In this document: piece by piece, positions 33,779-42,304 of the stretch
Layout: each line of letters opens with the position of its first letter
Position numbering within the stretch: position 1 is the first letter of the stretch
NCBI RefSeq assembly: GCF_030913655.1
Contig: NZ_CP133189.1
Location: forward strand, 1,426,001 to 1,490,000
Origin: Clostridium sp. MB40-C1
Lineage (GTDB): Bacteria > Bacillota > Clostridia > Clostridiales > Clostridiaceae
DNA length: 64,000 bases
Reading direction: 5' to 3'
Program-made: the position numbers and the translations under genes
Notes under the pieces: generated by a model
The model's database searches: none
What the model saw: the letters and a program-made list of their open reading frames with translations, nothing else
What the model was told of the DNA's origin: nothing

Positions 33779-34774
33779 ATGTATAGTACAAATAGCAAAG
33801 ATGAAGTTGTAATAAAAATTATAGGTAAGTTATCAACGGAATTTCCAGATATAGATCAACTAAAAGCTAGAAATGTTGTGGAAGAAGTATTGTACAAATA
33901 TGATGTGAAGCCAACTGAGACAGCTCTAGTAGCAAGTGATATAGAAGAAAAACTAGCGATCTATTTAGCAAGTAAAAAGCTGGATGGACTTAGTCCCCAA
34001 ACGCTAAAGAATTATCAGTACAATCTCTTAAAATTTGCAGAGTACTTAAGGAAACCTCTGGCTGCCATTAATACAATGGACTTAAGAATGTTCTTAGCGA
34101 AGAGGTGTAAGGGATTAAAACCAACCTCAGTAAATGGGCAAATATCAATTTTAAAAAGCTTTTTCGGATGGCTTCATATGGAAGAATATATTCCTAAAAA
34201 TCCTACACTTAAGCTAAAACAAACTAAAGAACCTAAGAGGCTAAGAAAACCATTAACAGAAGAAGAAGTTGAGTTGTTAAGGGAAGCTTGTAAAACTCCA
34301 CGTGAGTTATGTATTGTAGAACTACTGATTTCTACAGGGTGTAGACTTAGTGAAATTGTTGGAATTAATAAAGAAGATATTAACTGGCATGAAATGACAC
34401 TATGTGTAATCGGAAAAGGGAATAAGGAGAGGGAGGTATGCTTCAGCACAAAAGCAAAAATACTTCTAAGAAAATACTTACTTACAAGGAAAGACACCAA
34501 CTCAGCTTTATTTGTTACTTCAAAGCGCCCACACAATAGGTTGGGTCGTAGAAGTGTTCAAAGAGAAATTCAAAGAATTGCTAAAAGAGCAGGATTTGAC
34601 AAGTCAGTATTCCCGCACCTATTTCGACACAGCTTTGCTACACATAGGCTAAACGCAGGTATGCCATTGCATATAGTACAACATCTGCTAGGGCATGAAT
34701 CTCCATCAACTACGGAAATTTATGCACAAGTTAGTAAGGAAAGCATAATGCATGAATATAAAAAGATTTCTTAA
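33779..34774 (+). CDS. tyrosine recombinase (XerC/D-like)
   Basis: 331 residues. N-terminal SAM-like domain about 65-150 (LSPQTLKNYQYNLLKFAEYL), catalytic domain with STGCRLSE (first Arg), HLFRHSFATHRL (His-xx-Arg) and HLLGHESPSTTEIY with Tyr near 315. All catalytic residues are present. It is not at the prophage end and a serine integrase is already present, so a role in dimer resolution or element recombination is more likely than integration. AGGAGGGAATATT precedes the ATG; hairpins lie just upstream. Confidence 0.9.
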   Translation: MYSTNSKDEVVIKIIGKLSTEFPDIDQLKARNVVEEVLYKYDVKPTETALVASDIEEKLAIYLASKKLDGLSPQTLKNYQYNLLKFAEYLRKPLAAINTMDLRMFLAKRCKGLKPTSVNGQISILKSFFGWLHMEEYIPKNPTLKLKQTKEPKRLRKPLTEEEVELLREACKTPRELCIVELLISTGCRLSEIVGINKEDINWHEMTLCVIGKGNKEREVCFSTKAKILLRKYLLTRKDTNSALFVTSKRPHNRLGRRSVQREIQRIAKRAGFDKSVFPHLFRHSFATHRLNAGMPLHIVQHLLGHESPSTTEIYAQVSKESIMHEYKKIS

Positions 34775-34789
34775 AAGGAGTGATAAGTA

Positions 34790-35191
34790 TTGAACAAAGT
34801 CGTTTTGATAGGTAGATTAACCAAAGATCCAGAGTTAAGATTTACTCCAGGAAACGGGAAAGCTGTTGCAGGCTTTACTGTAGCTGTAGATAGGAAGTTC
34901 TCTTCTAGTGGTCAAAAAGAAGCAGACTTTATTCCGATAGTAGTGTGGGGAAAGCAAGCTGAAGCCACAGCTAACTATATGAGTAAAGGTAAGCTAATAG
35001 GGGTTTCTGGAAGAATTCAAACTAGATCATACGAAGCTAAAGATGGAACTAGAAGGTATGTTACAGAAGTAATTGCTGATGAAGTACAGTTCTTAGAGTG
35101 GGCAGATGGTCCACAAGAAATAAATAATAATAATCCAATCAATTATGAAAATGAAATCACTCCAATAGATGATGGTGATATTCCATTTTAG
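34790..35191 (+). CDS. ssb: phage single-stranded DNA-binding protein
   Basis: 133 residues: OB fold [68 protein letters not shown], then a short linker and the acidic tip DDGDIPF that recruits replication and recombination partners. TTG start with AAAGGAGTGATAAG upstream. It supports phage replication and ERF-mediated annealing. Confidence 0.95.
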   Translation: MNKVVLIGRLTKDPELRFTPGNGKAVAGFTVAVDRKFSSSGQKEADFIPIVVWGKQAEATANYMSKGKLIGVSGRIQTRSYEAKDGTRRYVTEVIADEVQFLEWADGPQEINNNNPINYENEITPIDDGDIPF

Positions 35192-35287
35192 CACCACGAG
35201 CCAAAGGAAAGTATAAAAGAGTATATTAGTTTGTCTAAAAGATAGAATGCCTTAAAAACCATTTAGAGAGTTTAAGGGGGTATGAGG

Positions 35288-35467
35288 ATGTTTAAAATTG
35301 GGATGAAGTTAAAGATAAAATGTAAGATTGGAAATAAAAAAGGATTTAGATTCTTTAAAGGTACAGTGGCTATTGCTACTAAATATTTTATAGTAGTACA
35401 AGGAAAGAACTACAGGGAATGTTTTAAATACTCAGATTTTGAGTGTGGAGATGCGGTGTTAATTTAA
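35288..35467 (+). CDS. small basic beta-rich phage protein (59 aa)
   Basis: The ATG at 35288 follows AAGGGGG; the ATG at 35282 touches it. Sequence MFKIGMKLKIKCKIGNKKG...KGTVAIATKYFIVVQ looks like a KOW/SH3-type barrel. Function unknown. The gap after it (35468-35547) contains a two-tier hairpin with GACTAT/ATAGTC arms. Confidence 0.5.
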   Translation: MFKIGMKLKIKCKIGNKKGFRFFKGTVAIATKYFIVVQGKNYRECFKYSDFECGDAVLI

Positions 35468-35547
35468 AAGTATATGATTAAGACTATTGAAAGGTAATGT
35501 TGTAATTTCACATTATCATTTGATAGTCAATTGAAAGGGGAATGTTA

Positions 35548-35970
35548 ATGCTTAAAAGCAAGTACGGAGCTAAAAAAATTGTTATAGATGGGATTAAATT
35601 TGATAGCAAAGACGAAGGAAGATATTATGAGTATCTTAAAAAACTTAAGGCTCAAGGTGAGATATTAAACTTTGAGTTACAGCCTAAATTTACTTTAATA
35701 CCAACTTTTAAATATAAGGGTAAAACTGAAAGAGCTGCCACATATACATTAGATTTCTTAGTTTATCACCTTGATGGACATGAAGAATATATTGATGTAA
35801 AAGGTTATGAGACACAGCAAGGAACGTTTAAATTTAAACTATTAAAGTCTCAACATCCAGATATGGACTTTAAATGGATTGCAAGGAATTTAAAATATGG
35901 ACAAGATGGATGGATTGAATATAGTGAGCTTAAAAAGATTAGAAGGGAGAATAAAAAATGCCAAAAATAA
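35548..35970 (+). CDS. DUF1064 nuclease-fold protein
   Basis: 140 residues. SKYGAKKIVIDGIKFDSKDEGRYYEYLKK, then TYTLDFLVYHLDG and YIDVKGYET: this gives the E...D...EYIDVKG pattern of the PD-(D/E)XK nuclease superfamily that DUF1064 belongs to. Phage members may act as Holliday junction or branched-DNA nucleases, related to RecU. Start at 35548, 8 bases after GAAAGGGG. It overlaps the next gene by 13 bases. Confidence 0.8.
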   Translation: MLKSKYGAKKIVIDGIKFDSKDEGRYYEYLKKLKAQGEILNFELQPKFTLIPTFKYKGKTERAATYTLDFLVYHLDGHEEYIDVKGYETQQGTFKFKLLKSQHPDMDFKWIARNLKYGQDGWIEYSELKKIRRENKKCQK

Positions 35971-36587
35971 GGATTATAGCTGATACAGGGGAGTTAATAA
36001 ATGATATAGAATGTATAGGATACAACTTGCAGTATGTTGACGCTGATGGGAATGGACAAGTTCAAAAGATAAGAGCACTTAACAATGGTAAGTATGATTC
36101 AAAGCATTGGATTAAAAATGAATTTTACAAACCATTAGCAGAGAAAATAAAGGATAAGTACAAAGAACAGATTCCAGAGTTTACTTATATAAATATAAAT
36201 AAACTGCTTTTCTTAGAAGATATAGACTATGTTGGAGATGAAATGAAACGAAATGATGATGTTATGTGGATCAAGAAAGCTCCAAGGCAATTAACAGACT
36301 TAACAGGATATAAATTTATTATCTTTAGTAGAGAGTTTTGGATGTCCAGAATAAGCAAAGAACAGATATTATGGCATATATACTCAGTTTTAAGACAAGT
36401 AGATGGAGATAAATTAAGAGAACCAGATATAAAAGGATGGAAAGAGGTATTAGGCACTTTAGGTTATGGATGGGAAACAACATTAACTCCTATGCCTAAC
36501 CTTATGGATGGATTTGAAGATGAAGACTTTACAATGCTTAAGAAAGCAGATAGGCAACTTAAATTCGATTTAAGAAATGCTAAATAG
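35958..36587 (+). CDS. putative phage metallopeptidase-like protein, active site degenerate
   Basis: 209 residues. The middle resembles phage metallopeptidase domains: GYKFIIFSREFWMSRISKEQILWHIYSVLRQVDGDKLREPDIKGWKEVL. In those families the helix usually carries HExxH; here it reads ILWHIYSVLRQV with one His, so a catalytic zinc site is not evident. It may be a structural derivative. The assignment is tentative. AGAAGGGAGAATAAAAA precedes the ATG, within the previous gene. Confidence 0.5.
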   Translation: MPKIRIIADTGELINDIECIGYNLQYVDADGNGQVQKIRALNNGKYDSKHWIKNEFYKPLAEKIKDKYKEQIPEFTYININKLLFLEDIDYVGDEMKRNDDVMWIKKAPRQLTDLTGYKFIIFSREFWMSRISKEQILWHIYSVLRQVDGDKLREPDIKGWKEVLGTLGYGWETTLTPMPNLMDGFEDEDFTMLKKADRQLKFDLRNAK

Positions 36588-36620
36588 GGGCTTAAATGCC
36601 CCTTGAAAGGAGGAAGATTT

Positions 36621-37346
36621 ATGGAACTTACTCCAGTACAAATAAGTTTGTGGGATATAGAGATTAAAGAAAAACCTAAAGAAATTATCAATAAAATCAC
36701 ACCAGTAAAAATTGAGAAAATACCAACTCCTTTAGAATTAACAGAGCTGCAACAAAAATTCTTAGATAAAAACAGTGTAATGAAAAATGAGAATTTATAT
36801 AGATTAATAAAATACTGTGGCGGTGGGTTAGGTATAGAGCTTCAACTAGAAGAGGAGTTTAGAACCATATATGTAAATAAAGAAGGGCATGAAGAGTTTA
36901 CTAAAGATAAAAAGCTACCAGTATTACCTATGGACAAGATACTATACTTTAAAACAGCAGATATTCCACTTAATAGCTTGCAGAAGGATAAGTTAGAAGA
37001 ATTAAGAGGGGAATATCCTTTAACTAAGATTGTAAAGCGTAAAGGCGACGAGAACATTATTTTACTGCTAGAGGATAAAGTTATAAGTGTAAACACAAAA
37101 GGTTGGGTACTAGAGTTTAATAATGTAGAAGCTGCTTACTTAGAAGATGAAGTTATGAAAGAAGAAGGACAGGCTCTACAGGATATTAAAATTGGAGACA
37201 TAATAGAAACAACTTATGGTAAGGAAGTTATAGCTGCAAAAGTATACAGTATTTACAATTTTGGAAGTACATTAAATATAATTTGGGATAAGAAACATAC
37301 TGCAATTCCAAGATTTGCGGTAAAGAAAATAATTAAGTGTGCTTAA
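36621..37346 (+). CDS. hypothetical phage protein (241 aa)
   Basis: The start at 36621 follows AAAGGAGGAAGATTT; the longer ORF begins inside the ribosome site. Contains MELTPVQISLWDIEI at the N-terminus, an extended linker, and a C-terminal beta-rich part (IGDIIETTYGKEVIAAKVYSIYN...IPRFAVKKI) like a small barrel. No family recognised; location just before the late regulator. Confidence 0.5.
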   Translation: MELTPVQISLWDIEIKEKPKEIINKITPVKIEKIPTPLELTELQQKFLDKNSVMKNENLYRLIKYCGGGLGIELQLEEEFRTIYVNKEGHEEFTKDKKLPVLPMDKILYFKTADIPLNSLQKDKLEELRGEYPLTKIVKRKGDENIILLLEDKVISVNTKGWVLEFNNVEAAYLEDEVMKEEGQALQDIKIGDIIETTYGKEVIAAKVYSIYNFGSTLNIIWDKKHTAIPRFAVKKIIKCA

Positions 37347-37359
37347 AGGAAGTGAGGTT

Positions 37360-37509
37360 ATGAAAATTTTAATTATGTCTTGCAGTAATAAAAACTTATG
37401 GTATTCAAACAAAATAGGGAAAACATATGAAGTAAAAAAGCAATTAAACTCCAGTTATTTAACTAAAGATGGTGGAGTATCTAAAGAGGATGCAGAGGTG
37501 ATAAAATGA
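37360..37509 (+). CDS. small phage protein (49 aa)
   Basis: MKILIMSCSNKNLWYSNKIG... DAEVIK. AAAGGAAGTGAGGTT lies upstream, and its stop overlaps the next start as ATGA, supporting translation and coupling with the late regulator. Function unknown. Confidence 0.5.
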   Translation: MKILIMSCSNKNLWYSNKIGKTYEVKKQLNSSYLTKDGGVSKEDAEVIK

Positions 37510-37934
37510 CAGGTTATACTAAAGTACAGATAATGTTAAACTCATATATATTATGGGTCAATGATGTTAAAAACTTAGAATTAGAAATTGAAGCTTTAAA
37601 AAATGATTATGATCTTAGAGGTATTCAGTATCAAGAAAAAACTGGAGCAACTAATAAAATAAATAAAGAGATTGAAGATAGAATAAACAGTAAAGAAGAT
37701 AAAATAAAAGTTTATGAAAAACAAAAAAGGTTTAATGAAATAAATATAGAGAAAATTAATAATGCAGTAGAAATACTAAGTGAATTTGAGAAAACGGTAA
37801 TAGAACTAAAATATTTAACATCACCAACATTGTCATGGAAAGGAATAGCTTATAAAGTTAATTCAGGTACTTCAACTTGTAGACAAGCTAAAATTAGAGC
37901 AATAAACAAGATGATACCATTATTGTGTCGCTAA
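37506..37934 (+). CDS. late transcription regulator, sigma-like/ArpU-RinA type
   Basis: 142 residues. N-terminal coiled coil (about 15-85) and a C-terminal helix-turn-helix (ILSEFEKTVIELKYLTSPTLSWKGIAYKV...STCRQAKIRAI) that resembles sigma region 4. Proteins of this type switch on the packaging and structural genes and usually stand just before them, as here. A terminator follows at 38031, so late transcription probably begins past it. Confidence 0.72.
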   Translation: MTGYTKVQIMLNSYILWVNDVKNLELEIEALKNDYDLRGIQYQEKTGATNKINKEIEDRINSKEDKIKVYEKQKRFNEINIEKINNAVEILSEFEKTVIELKYLTSPTLSWKGIAYKVNSGTSTCRQAKIRAINKMIPLLCR

Positions 37935-38030
37935 AGTGTCGGTTTATAGTCGCTTTTACGACAACATCTTATCAAGTATACATGTTATACTAGTATCATA
38001 GAAAAAATAAAATTTAAACATATTGTACAG

Positions 38031-38062
38031 AGCACTCTAATTGTTTAGGGTGCTTATTTTAT
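38031..38062 (+). terminator. intrinsic terminator after the late regulator
   Basis: AGCACTCTAA (38031-38040) with TTTAGGGTGCT (38044-38054), then TATTTTATATT. It marks the end of the early/middle operon. Confidence 0.65.
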
Positions 38063-38092
38063 ATTATTTTGTTGTATTAGGTGGTGATTAGA

Positions 38093-38275
38093 TTGAAACC
38101 GTTGAAAACAAAAGGATTAGAGACACATGGCCAGCTAGGCGAAATTCATAAAGATAATTATAAAAATAATAAAAGAAATAAAAACAATGAAAAATTATCC
38201 ACTAGAGATATAGAAGAGTTAATGAGCCATAGCTGCTATAGGCGTATAGGCGGTGTTTTTAGGCAGATTAAATAA
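38093..38275 (+). CDS. small basic phage protein (60 aa)
   Basis: TTG start after AGGTGGTGATTAGA; ends CYRRIGGVFRQIK. Asn/Lys-rich. The C-terminal ELMSHSCYRRIGG pattern is one I associate with clostridial phages just before structural genes. Function unknown. A hairpin covers its 3' end. Confidence 0.55.
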   Translation: MKPLKTKGLETHGQLGEIHKDNYKNNKRNKNNEKLSTRDIEELMSHSCYRRIGGVFRQIK

Positions 38276-38276
38276 A

Positions 38277-38306
38277 AAGAGTAGGATGTATTTTCCTACT
38301 CTTAAT
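38277..38306 (+). terminator. hairpin after the 60-aa gene
   Basis: AAGAGTAGGA (38277-38286) with TCCTACTCTT (38294-38303). The T tract is weak. In the 38276-38599 gap a second hairpin, GCACCC/GGGTGC, lies at 38356-38371; otherwise no gene is supported. Confidence 0.5.
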
Positions 38307-38599
38307 CATAGTGATAGATAGTGATTTTGTATTATTCTGTTTTGTTTTAGAAGTTGCACCCGTATGGGTGCTATTTAGCTTTGTTAACGCTTATAGCTAA
38401 CTTATAACCAAATATTTCTAAGAACAAATAAAACATACTATCTATCTCCTCTCAATTGACTTTGGTAACAATTATTATAGTTAAAATTATATCCTATTTT
38501 AAAAGAACTATACATAGAATATTAAAAGATATACAAAAAAATGTTATAAAAAAGGAATTACCTTTTAAATGTAGAAATATTAAAGCAGGAGGTGATAAC

Positions 38600-38740
38600 T
38601 TGGTTAAGATAATAGACCCAGTTCCTTGGAATATAAGAAATAAAGAAACTACAGATGAACCTTATTGGGGAAAAAGGGAGATGTGTACTGATGATCCTCA
38701 TTGGGAAAAATCTTACATAGATAATCCAGCAGGGTGGTAA
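38600..38740 (+). CDS. short aromatic DPxW-motif phage protein (46 aa)
   Basis: TTG start with AGGAGGTGATAAC directly upstream. The protein repeats a short unit: DEPYWGK, TDDPHWEK, DNPAGW. The same ending recurs in the micro-ORF that follows (TDDPAGW). The ORF is open upstream to 38456, but that part lacks a ribosome site and is basic and unlike the rest. No function known. Confidence 0.5.
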   Translation: MVKIIDPVPWNIRNKETTDEPYWGKREMCTDDPHWEKSYIDNPAGW

Positions 38741-38759
38741 TGAATTGGGGAGATAATTA

Positions 38760-38795
38760 ATGAAATTTTATACTGACGATCCAGCAGGTTGGTAA
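38760..38795 (+). CDS. possible 11-residue micro-ORF MKFYTDDPAGW
   Basis: ATG with TGGGGAGATAATTA upstream and a stop after Trp. The peptide repeats the TDDPxW/DNPAGW unit of the gene just before it. It could be a true micropeptide or a relic of a shorter tandem copy. Confidence 0.35.
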   Translation: MKFYTDDPAGW

Positions 38796-38829
38796 TAGTA
38801 AATAAAAATAATATAAGAGAATACATGCT

Positions 38830-38857
38830 AAGAGCCTAAGCAAGGGCTCTTTTTTAA
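38830..38857 (+). terminator. intrinsic terminator
   Basis: AAGAGCC (38830-38836) with GGCTCTT (38845-38851), then TTTTTAATAT. It separates the DPxW genes from the lipoprotein. Confidence 0.78.
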
Positions 38858-38986
38858 TATATAAAACATGTGTTTATAGATAAAAAATGTAAACAAAAGA
38901 AGGAATAACTCCTAAAATGTAGAAATAATTATTGTAGAAAGATAAAATTTTACAACAATATTAACGTGCAATAGGAGGAATAATAC

Positions 38987-39553
38987 ATGAAGAAAATTTT
39001 TAGAAAAGCTATAGTTAGTGTATTGACTTTAATATTAATAGGAATGTTACTAATAGGTTGTAACTCTAATAATGAAAAAACTAGCGAAAGTAAAACTCAA
39101 CCCAATAAAGAAGTAACAGCAGAAGAAGTAACAAAAGAAGTAACCGAGAATAAAAATGACACATCTAATAAAGATAATTCCAATAACATTACAGAATTAT
39201 TAAATGAAACAGAACAGAATAATAAAGAACTTAGTAGTATAAAAGATCCAGAAAAGTTAAAAGAAAAGTTAAAAGATAGCTTAGGCGAGGGTGAAGTTAT
39301 AAAAGATATTATTGTTAAAGATAAACGTATAACTTTAAAAATAGATTTAGGAAATGAAAATAACGGGCTACCCGTTAGAGATTTAGCAGAAACTAGATAT
39401 GCAGGATTAGCAGAAAAATTATTACTTAATAAAGAGTGGAAGAATATAACGGCTAATTTTATTGGAGTTGGTAGCATAAGCATGGATACCAAAGATGCGG
39501 TTGACGGTCAATATTTTAAAGGTATGGATATAAATAAGGCGTTTAAAAATTAA
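38987..39553 (+). CDS. prophage lipoprotein (188 aa)
   Basis: Signal peptide and lipobox LLIGC near residue 25, a Ser/Asn/Lys/Thr-rich linker to about 90, then a folded domain (EVIKDIIVKDKRITLKIDLGN...NITANFIGVGSISMD). Exported and lipid-anchored. It is flanked by terminators on both sides between the late regulator and packaging genes, so it looks like an independent moron. A role in superinfection exclusion or host fitness is inference only. AGGAGGAATAATAC precedes the ATG. Confidence 0.75.
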   Translation: MKKIFRKAIVSVLTLILIGMLLIGCNSNNEKTSESKTQPNKEVTAEEVTKEVTENKNDTSNKDNSNNITELLNETEQNNKELSSIKDPEKLKEKLKDSLGEGEVIKDIIVKDKRITLKIDLGNENNGLPVRDLAETRYAGLAEKLLLNKEWKNITANFIGVGSISMDTKDAVDGQYFKGMDINKAFKN

Positions 39554-39580
39554 AGAACTCTTAACAGGGTTCTTTTTTAA
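39553..39580 (+). terminator. intrinsic terminator after the lipoprotein
   Basis: AAGAAC with GGTTCTT followed by TTTTTAATA; overlaps the end of the stop codon region. Confidence 0.7.
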
Positions 39581-39599
39581 TATAGAAAGGAGTGTAATC

Positions 39600-39902
39600 A
39601 TGGAAGTTTATTGCAACAAGTGTAATAAAGATTTTGAATTGAATATAAAAGTAAAGAAATATCCAGGAGGAGTAGAGGAAACATATTTTAAATGTCCTCA
39701 TTGTAAAGAGAGATATTCAAGTTATTTTACTGATAGGAATATAAGAATTAAACAGGGTAAAGTAAGAAATAAATATGAGCAACTAAGCAAGTGTATTAAT
39801 ATGGATGATAGAACAGAACTATTAAAAGGAATACAAAAAATGAAAGCAGATTTAAAAGTTGATATGGATAGTTTAAAGCTTAAGATGTTAGGCGCTCAAT
39901 AG
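39600..39902 (+). CDS. phage zinc-ribbon protein upstream of packaging genes (100 aa)
   Basis: CNKCNKDFELNIKVKKYPGGVEETYFKCPHC at the N-terminus gives a treble/zinc ribbon; the C-terminal half is helical (ELLKGIQKMKADLKVDMDSL). Genes of this type are common just before HNH/terminase in clostridial phages. AAAGGAGTGTAATC precedes the ATG. Confidence 0.65.
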   Translation: MEVYCNKCNKDFELNIKVKKYPGGVEETYFKCPHCKERYSSYFTDRNIRIKQGKVRNKYEQLSKCINMDDRTELLKGIQKMKADLKVDMDSLKLKMLGAQ

Positions 39903-39937
39903 AGTGTCTTTTTTATTTAATAAAATAAGATAATGCT

Positions 39938-40246
39938 ATGAGAAAAGAATTACTTAGAGTAATTAAACAAGGAAATACTGATATATTTTATAAAAGTACA
40001 GAGTGGATTAATAAAAGAAGAGACATACTTAAAAGAGATAATAATGAATGTCAGAAATGTAAAAGTAATGGTGGATATCATAAAGCAGAATGTGTACATC
40101 ATATTAAACATTTAAAAGATTTTCCAGAGCTTGCATTGGTGGATGAAAACTTAACTAGCCTATGTTATTCATGCCATAACATAGAACATCCAGAAAAGTT
40201 ACATTTAAATGATAAAAAGAAATTTGTGAATGAAGAACGTTGGTAA
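39938..40246 (+). CDS. HNH endonuclease of the packaging module
   Basis: 102 residues: FYKSTEWINKRRDILKRDNNECQKC, ECVHHIKHLKDFPELAL, LTSLCYSCHNIEH. This is the complete HNH with zinc Cys pairs. In HK97-type phages such proteins assist terminase in cutting at cos, and the genomic place next to cos-TerS-TerL fits. Start ATG has a weak ribosome site. Confidence 0.88.
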   Translation: MRKELLRVIKQGNTDIFYKSTEWINKRRDILKRDNNECQKCKSNGGYHKAECVHHIKHLKDFPELALVDENLTSLCYSCHNIEHPEKLHLNDKKKFVNEERW

Positions 40247-40320
40247 GTACCCCCAGTTAAAATTTTGAGTTTTTTCGCAAAGCTTCAAGACCGGGGGCAT
40301 ACCCGACAAAAGATATTTTT
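40247..40320. other. putative cos (packaging) site
   Basis: A short GC-rich island in AT-rich DNA between the HNH and TerS genes: CCCCC near 40250-40254 and CCGGGGGCATACCCG at 40291-40305 with CGGG/CCCG inverted symmetry. The position is where cos sits in HNH-bearing HK97-like phages. The nick positions cannot be read from sequence alone. Confidence 0.5.
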
Positions 40321-40347
40321 TAATTTTACGCATGAGGGGGGTGTGGT

Positions 40348-40659
40348 ATGGCTACAAAAAAAGAATTAATAAAAAAAGATTTATTAGAACAACTGAAAAG
40401 CAATGGAGTAACAGGAAAAGCTTATATTGATTTGGTAGAGGACTACATCTCACTCTGGGAAATTAAAAACGCACTCATTAAGGATATCAGAGAACGAGGT
40501 GTAACTATTGAGTATCAAAATGGCAAAGACCAATGGGGATACAAGAAAAATGACAGTATAAATGAATTGAATAAGACTTCTACGCAAATGCTTAAGATTT
40601 TAAATGAGTTAGGATTAAAAGCAACTCCAACTGATGGTGATGATGACCTTGAAATGTAA
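40348..40659 (+). CDS. terminase small subunit, P27 family
   Basis: 103 residues, largely helical (LLEQLKSNGVTGKAYIDLVEDYISLWEIKNAL...). P27-type small terminases recognise the packaging site and regulate the large subunit. GAGGGGGGTGTGGT precedes the ATG. Its 3' end overlaps TerL by 26 bases. Confidence 0.8.
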   Translation: MATKKELIKKDLLEQLKSNGVTGKAYIDLVEDYISLWEIKNALIKDIRERGVTIEYQNGKDQWGYKKNDSINELNKTSTQMLKILNELGLKATPTDGDDDLEM

Positions 40660-42289
40660 ATTTAATAAATACATTGATAGTTACATGAATAATATTAGAA
40701 GTGATAAAATACCAGCTAGTATAGAATTACATCAAGCTATGGATTACATAGAGGAAAAACTAAGTAATACAGATGTAATAATAAAGCATGATATGATTGA
40801 TAAGGCTATAGAGCTTACCGAACGATACTTCGATATGAGGTTATTGGATTGGGAGCTTTTTATTTTTGCCTTGATTCATTGTTATTATGAAAGCACAGAT
40901 ATGGTGGTTTTTGATGAATTTTTGATAGTCATGGGTAGAGGCAATGGGAAAAATGGATTTATAAGTCCTGTAGCATGGTATTTGACTACACATTATCATG
41001 GAGTAAAAGGTTATAACGTAGATATTATTGCTAATAATGAAGAACAGGCTAAAACTTCATTTAATGATGTCTATGAAGTGTTAGAAAACACATGGAAAAA
41101 ATCAAAAAAATTCTTTACTAAAACAAAAGAAGAAATAAAAAATAAAATAACAAAAAGTTATATTAGATACAATACATCTAATGCCAAGACTAAGGATGGT
41201 AAAAGAAGTGCTTGCCTTATTTTTGATGAAATTCATGAGTATGAAAACTATGATACTATAAAAGTTTTTACATCTGGATTTGGTAAGAGAAAACACTCTA
41301 GAATATTTTATATAACTACAAATGGTTATGTAAGAGATGGTGTACTAGATGAACAATTACAAATAGCGAAAGATGTCCTTAGTGGTAAGATAAAAGATTT
41401 AGGATTATGTCCATTAATATATAAGATAGATTCTAAAGAAGAAGTAAATAATCCGGATCTATGGGTAAAAGCTAATCCAAGTTTGCCTTACTTTCCTAAT
41501 TTGAAAAAGGAAATGAAAAAGGCATTTATAAAAATGAAGTATCAGCTCCATATTGCTATAGATTTCATGACTAAGAGAATGAATCTACCGGCACAAGATA
41601 ATTTTACTGCAGCAGTACCATGGGAAAAGATTAAAGCTACTAATAGAGCTATTCCTTATGAGGAATTACAAGGTATGCAATGTCTAGGAGCAATTGACTA
41701 TGCTATGGTTACAGACTTTGCTAGTGTAGGATTACTTTTTAAATATGGGGGACTACGGTATTGGATAGAACACACTTTTGTATGCCATAAGGCTTTGGAA
41801 ATTACTAGTAGACCTATTAAATTTCCAGTGCAAGAAATGGTGGAGAGAGAGTTAATAACAATAGTACAAGGTGATAGTATTACTCCAGATATAATTGCTG
41901 ATTGGTTTCTAGAACAACAGGAAAAGTATAATATCTTAAATATCTATGCAGATGATTATAGGGTTAAATTGCTAAAAGCAAAATTTAATGAAGTTGGGTT
42001 ACCACTTGATACAGTTAGAAGTGGTCCTATAACACATGCTAAAGTTGCCCCATTAATAGAGTCTATCTTTGCAGAAGAACAGATGATTTTTGGAGATAAT
42101 CCAACTATGAGATGGTATATAAATAATACTTACCAGGAGCCAGATAAGAAAGGGAATATTAGTTATTATAAAGTAGAGCCTAAAACAAGAAAAACAGATG
42201 GTTTCTTTGCATTAATCCATGCTTTATCTAAAGATGAAGAACTACAAGAACAGACTGGTTATATAAGTTTAGATGTTCATACTTATTAG
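40634..42289 (+). CDS. terL: terminase large subunit
   Basis: About 550 residues. ATPase domain with Walker A VMGRGNGKNGF near residue 100 and Walker B CLIFDEIHEYEN near residue 195; nuclease domain with AIDYAMVTDFASVG near residue 355 and a later IYADDYRV. It cuts concatemers and pumps DNA into the capsid. Start may be GTG 40634 or one of the next ATGs. The TAG stop is in the same frame as the portal ORF downstream. Confidence 0.95.
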   Translation: MVMMTLKCKFNKYIDSYMNNIRSDKIPASIELHQAMDYIEEKLSNTDVIIKHDMIDKAIELTERYFDMRLLDWELFIFALIHCYYESTDMVVFDEFLIVMGRGNGKNGFISPVAWYLTTHYHGVKGYNVDIIANNEEQAKTSFNDVYEVLENTWKKSKKFFTKTKEEIKNKITKSYIRYNTSNAKTKDGKRSACLIFDEIHEYENYDTIKVFTSGFGKRKHSRIFYITTNGYVRDGVLDEQLQIAKDVLSGKIKDLGLCPLIYKIDSKEEVNNPDLWVKANPSLPYFPNLKKEMKKAFIKMKYQLHIAIDFMTKRMNLPAQDNFTAAVPWEKIKATNRAIPYEELQGMQCLGAIDYAMVTDFASVGLLFKYGGLRYWIEHTFVCHKALEITSRPIKFPVQEMVERELITIVQGDSITPDIIADWFLEQQEKYNILNIYADDYRVKLLKAKFNEVGLPLDTVRSGPITHAKVAPLIESIFAEEQMIFGDNPTMRWYINNTYQEPDKKGNISYYKVEPKTRKTDGFFALIHALSKDEELQEQTGYISLDVHTY

Positions 42290-42304
42290 AAAGGAGGTGA
42301 GGAA

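Noticed and set aside
38456-38599. Basic hydrophobic extension of the DPxW protein from a TTG
   Set aside because: No ribosome site before 38456, whereas AGGAGGTGATAAC stands just before the TTG at 38600.
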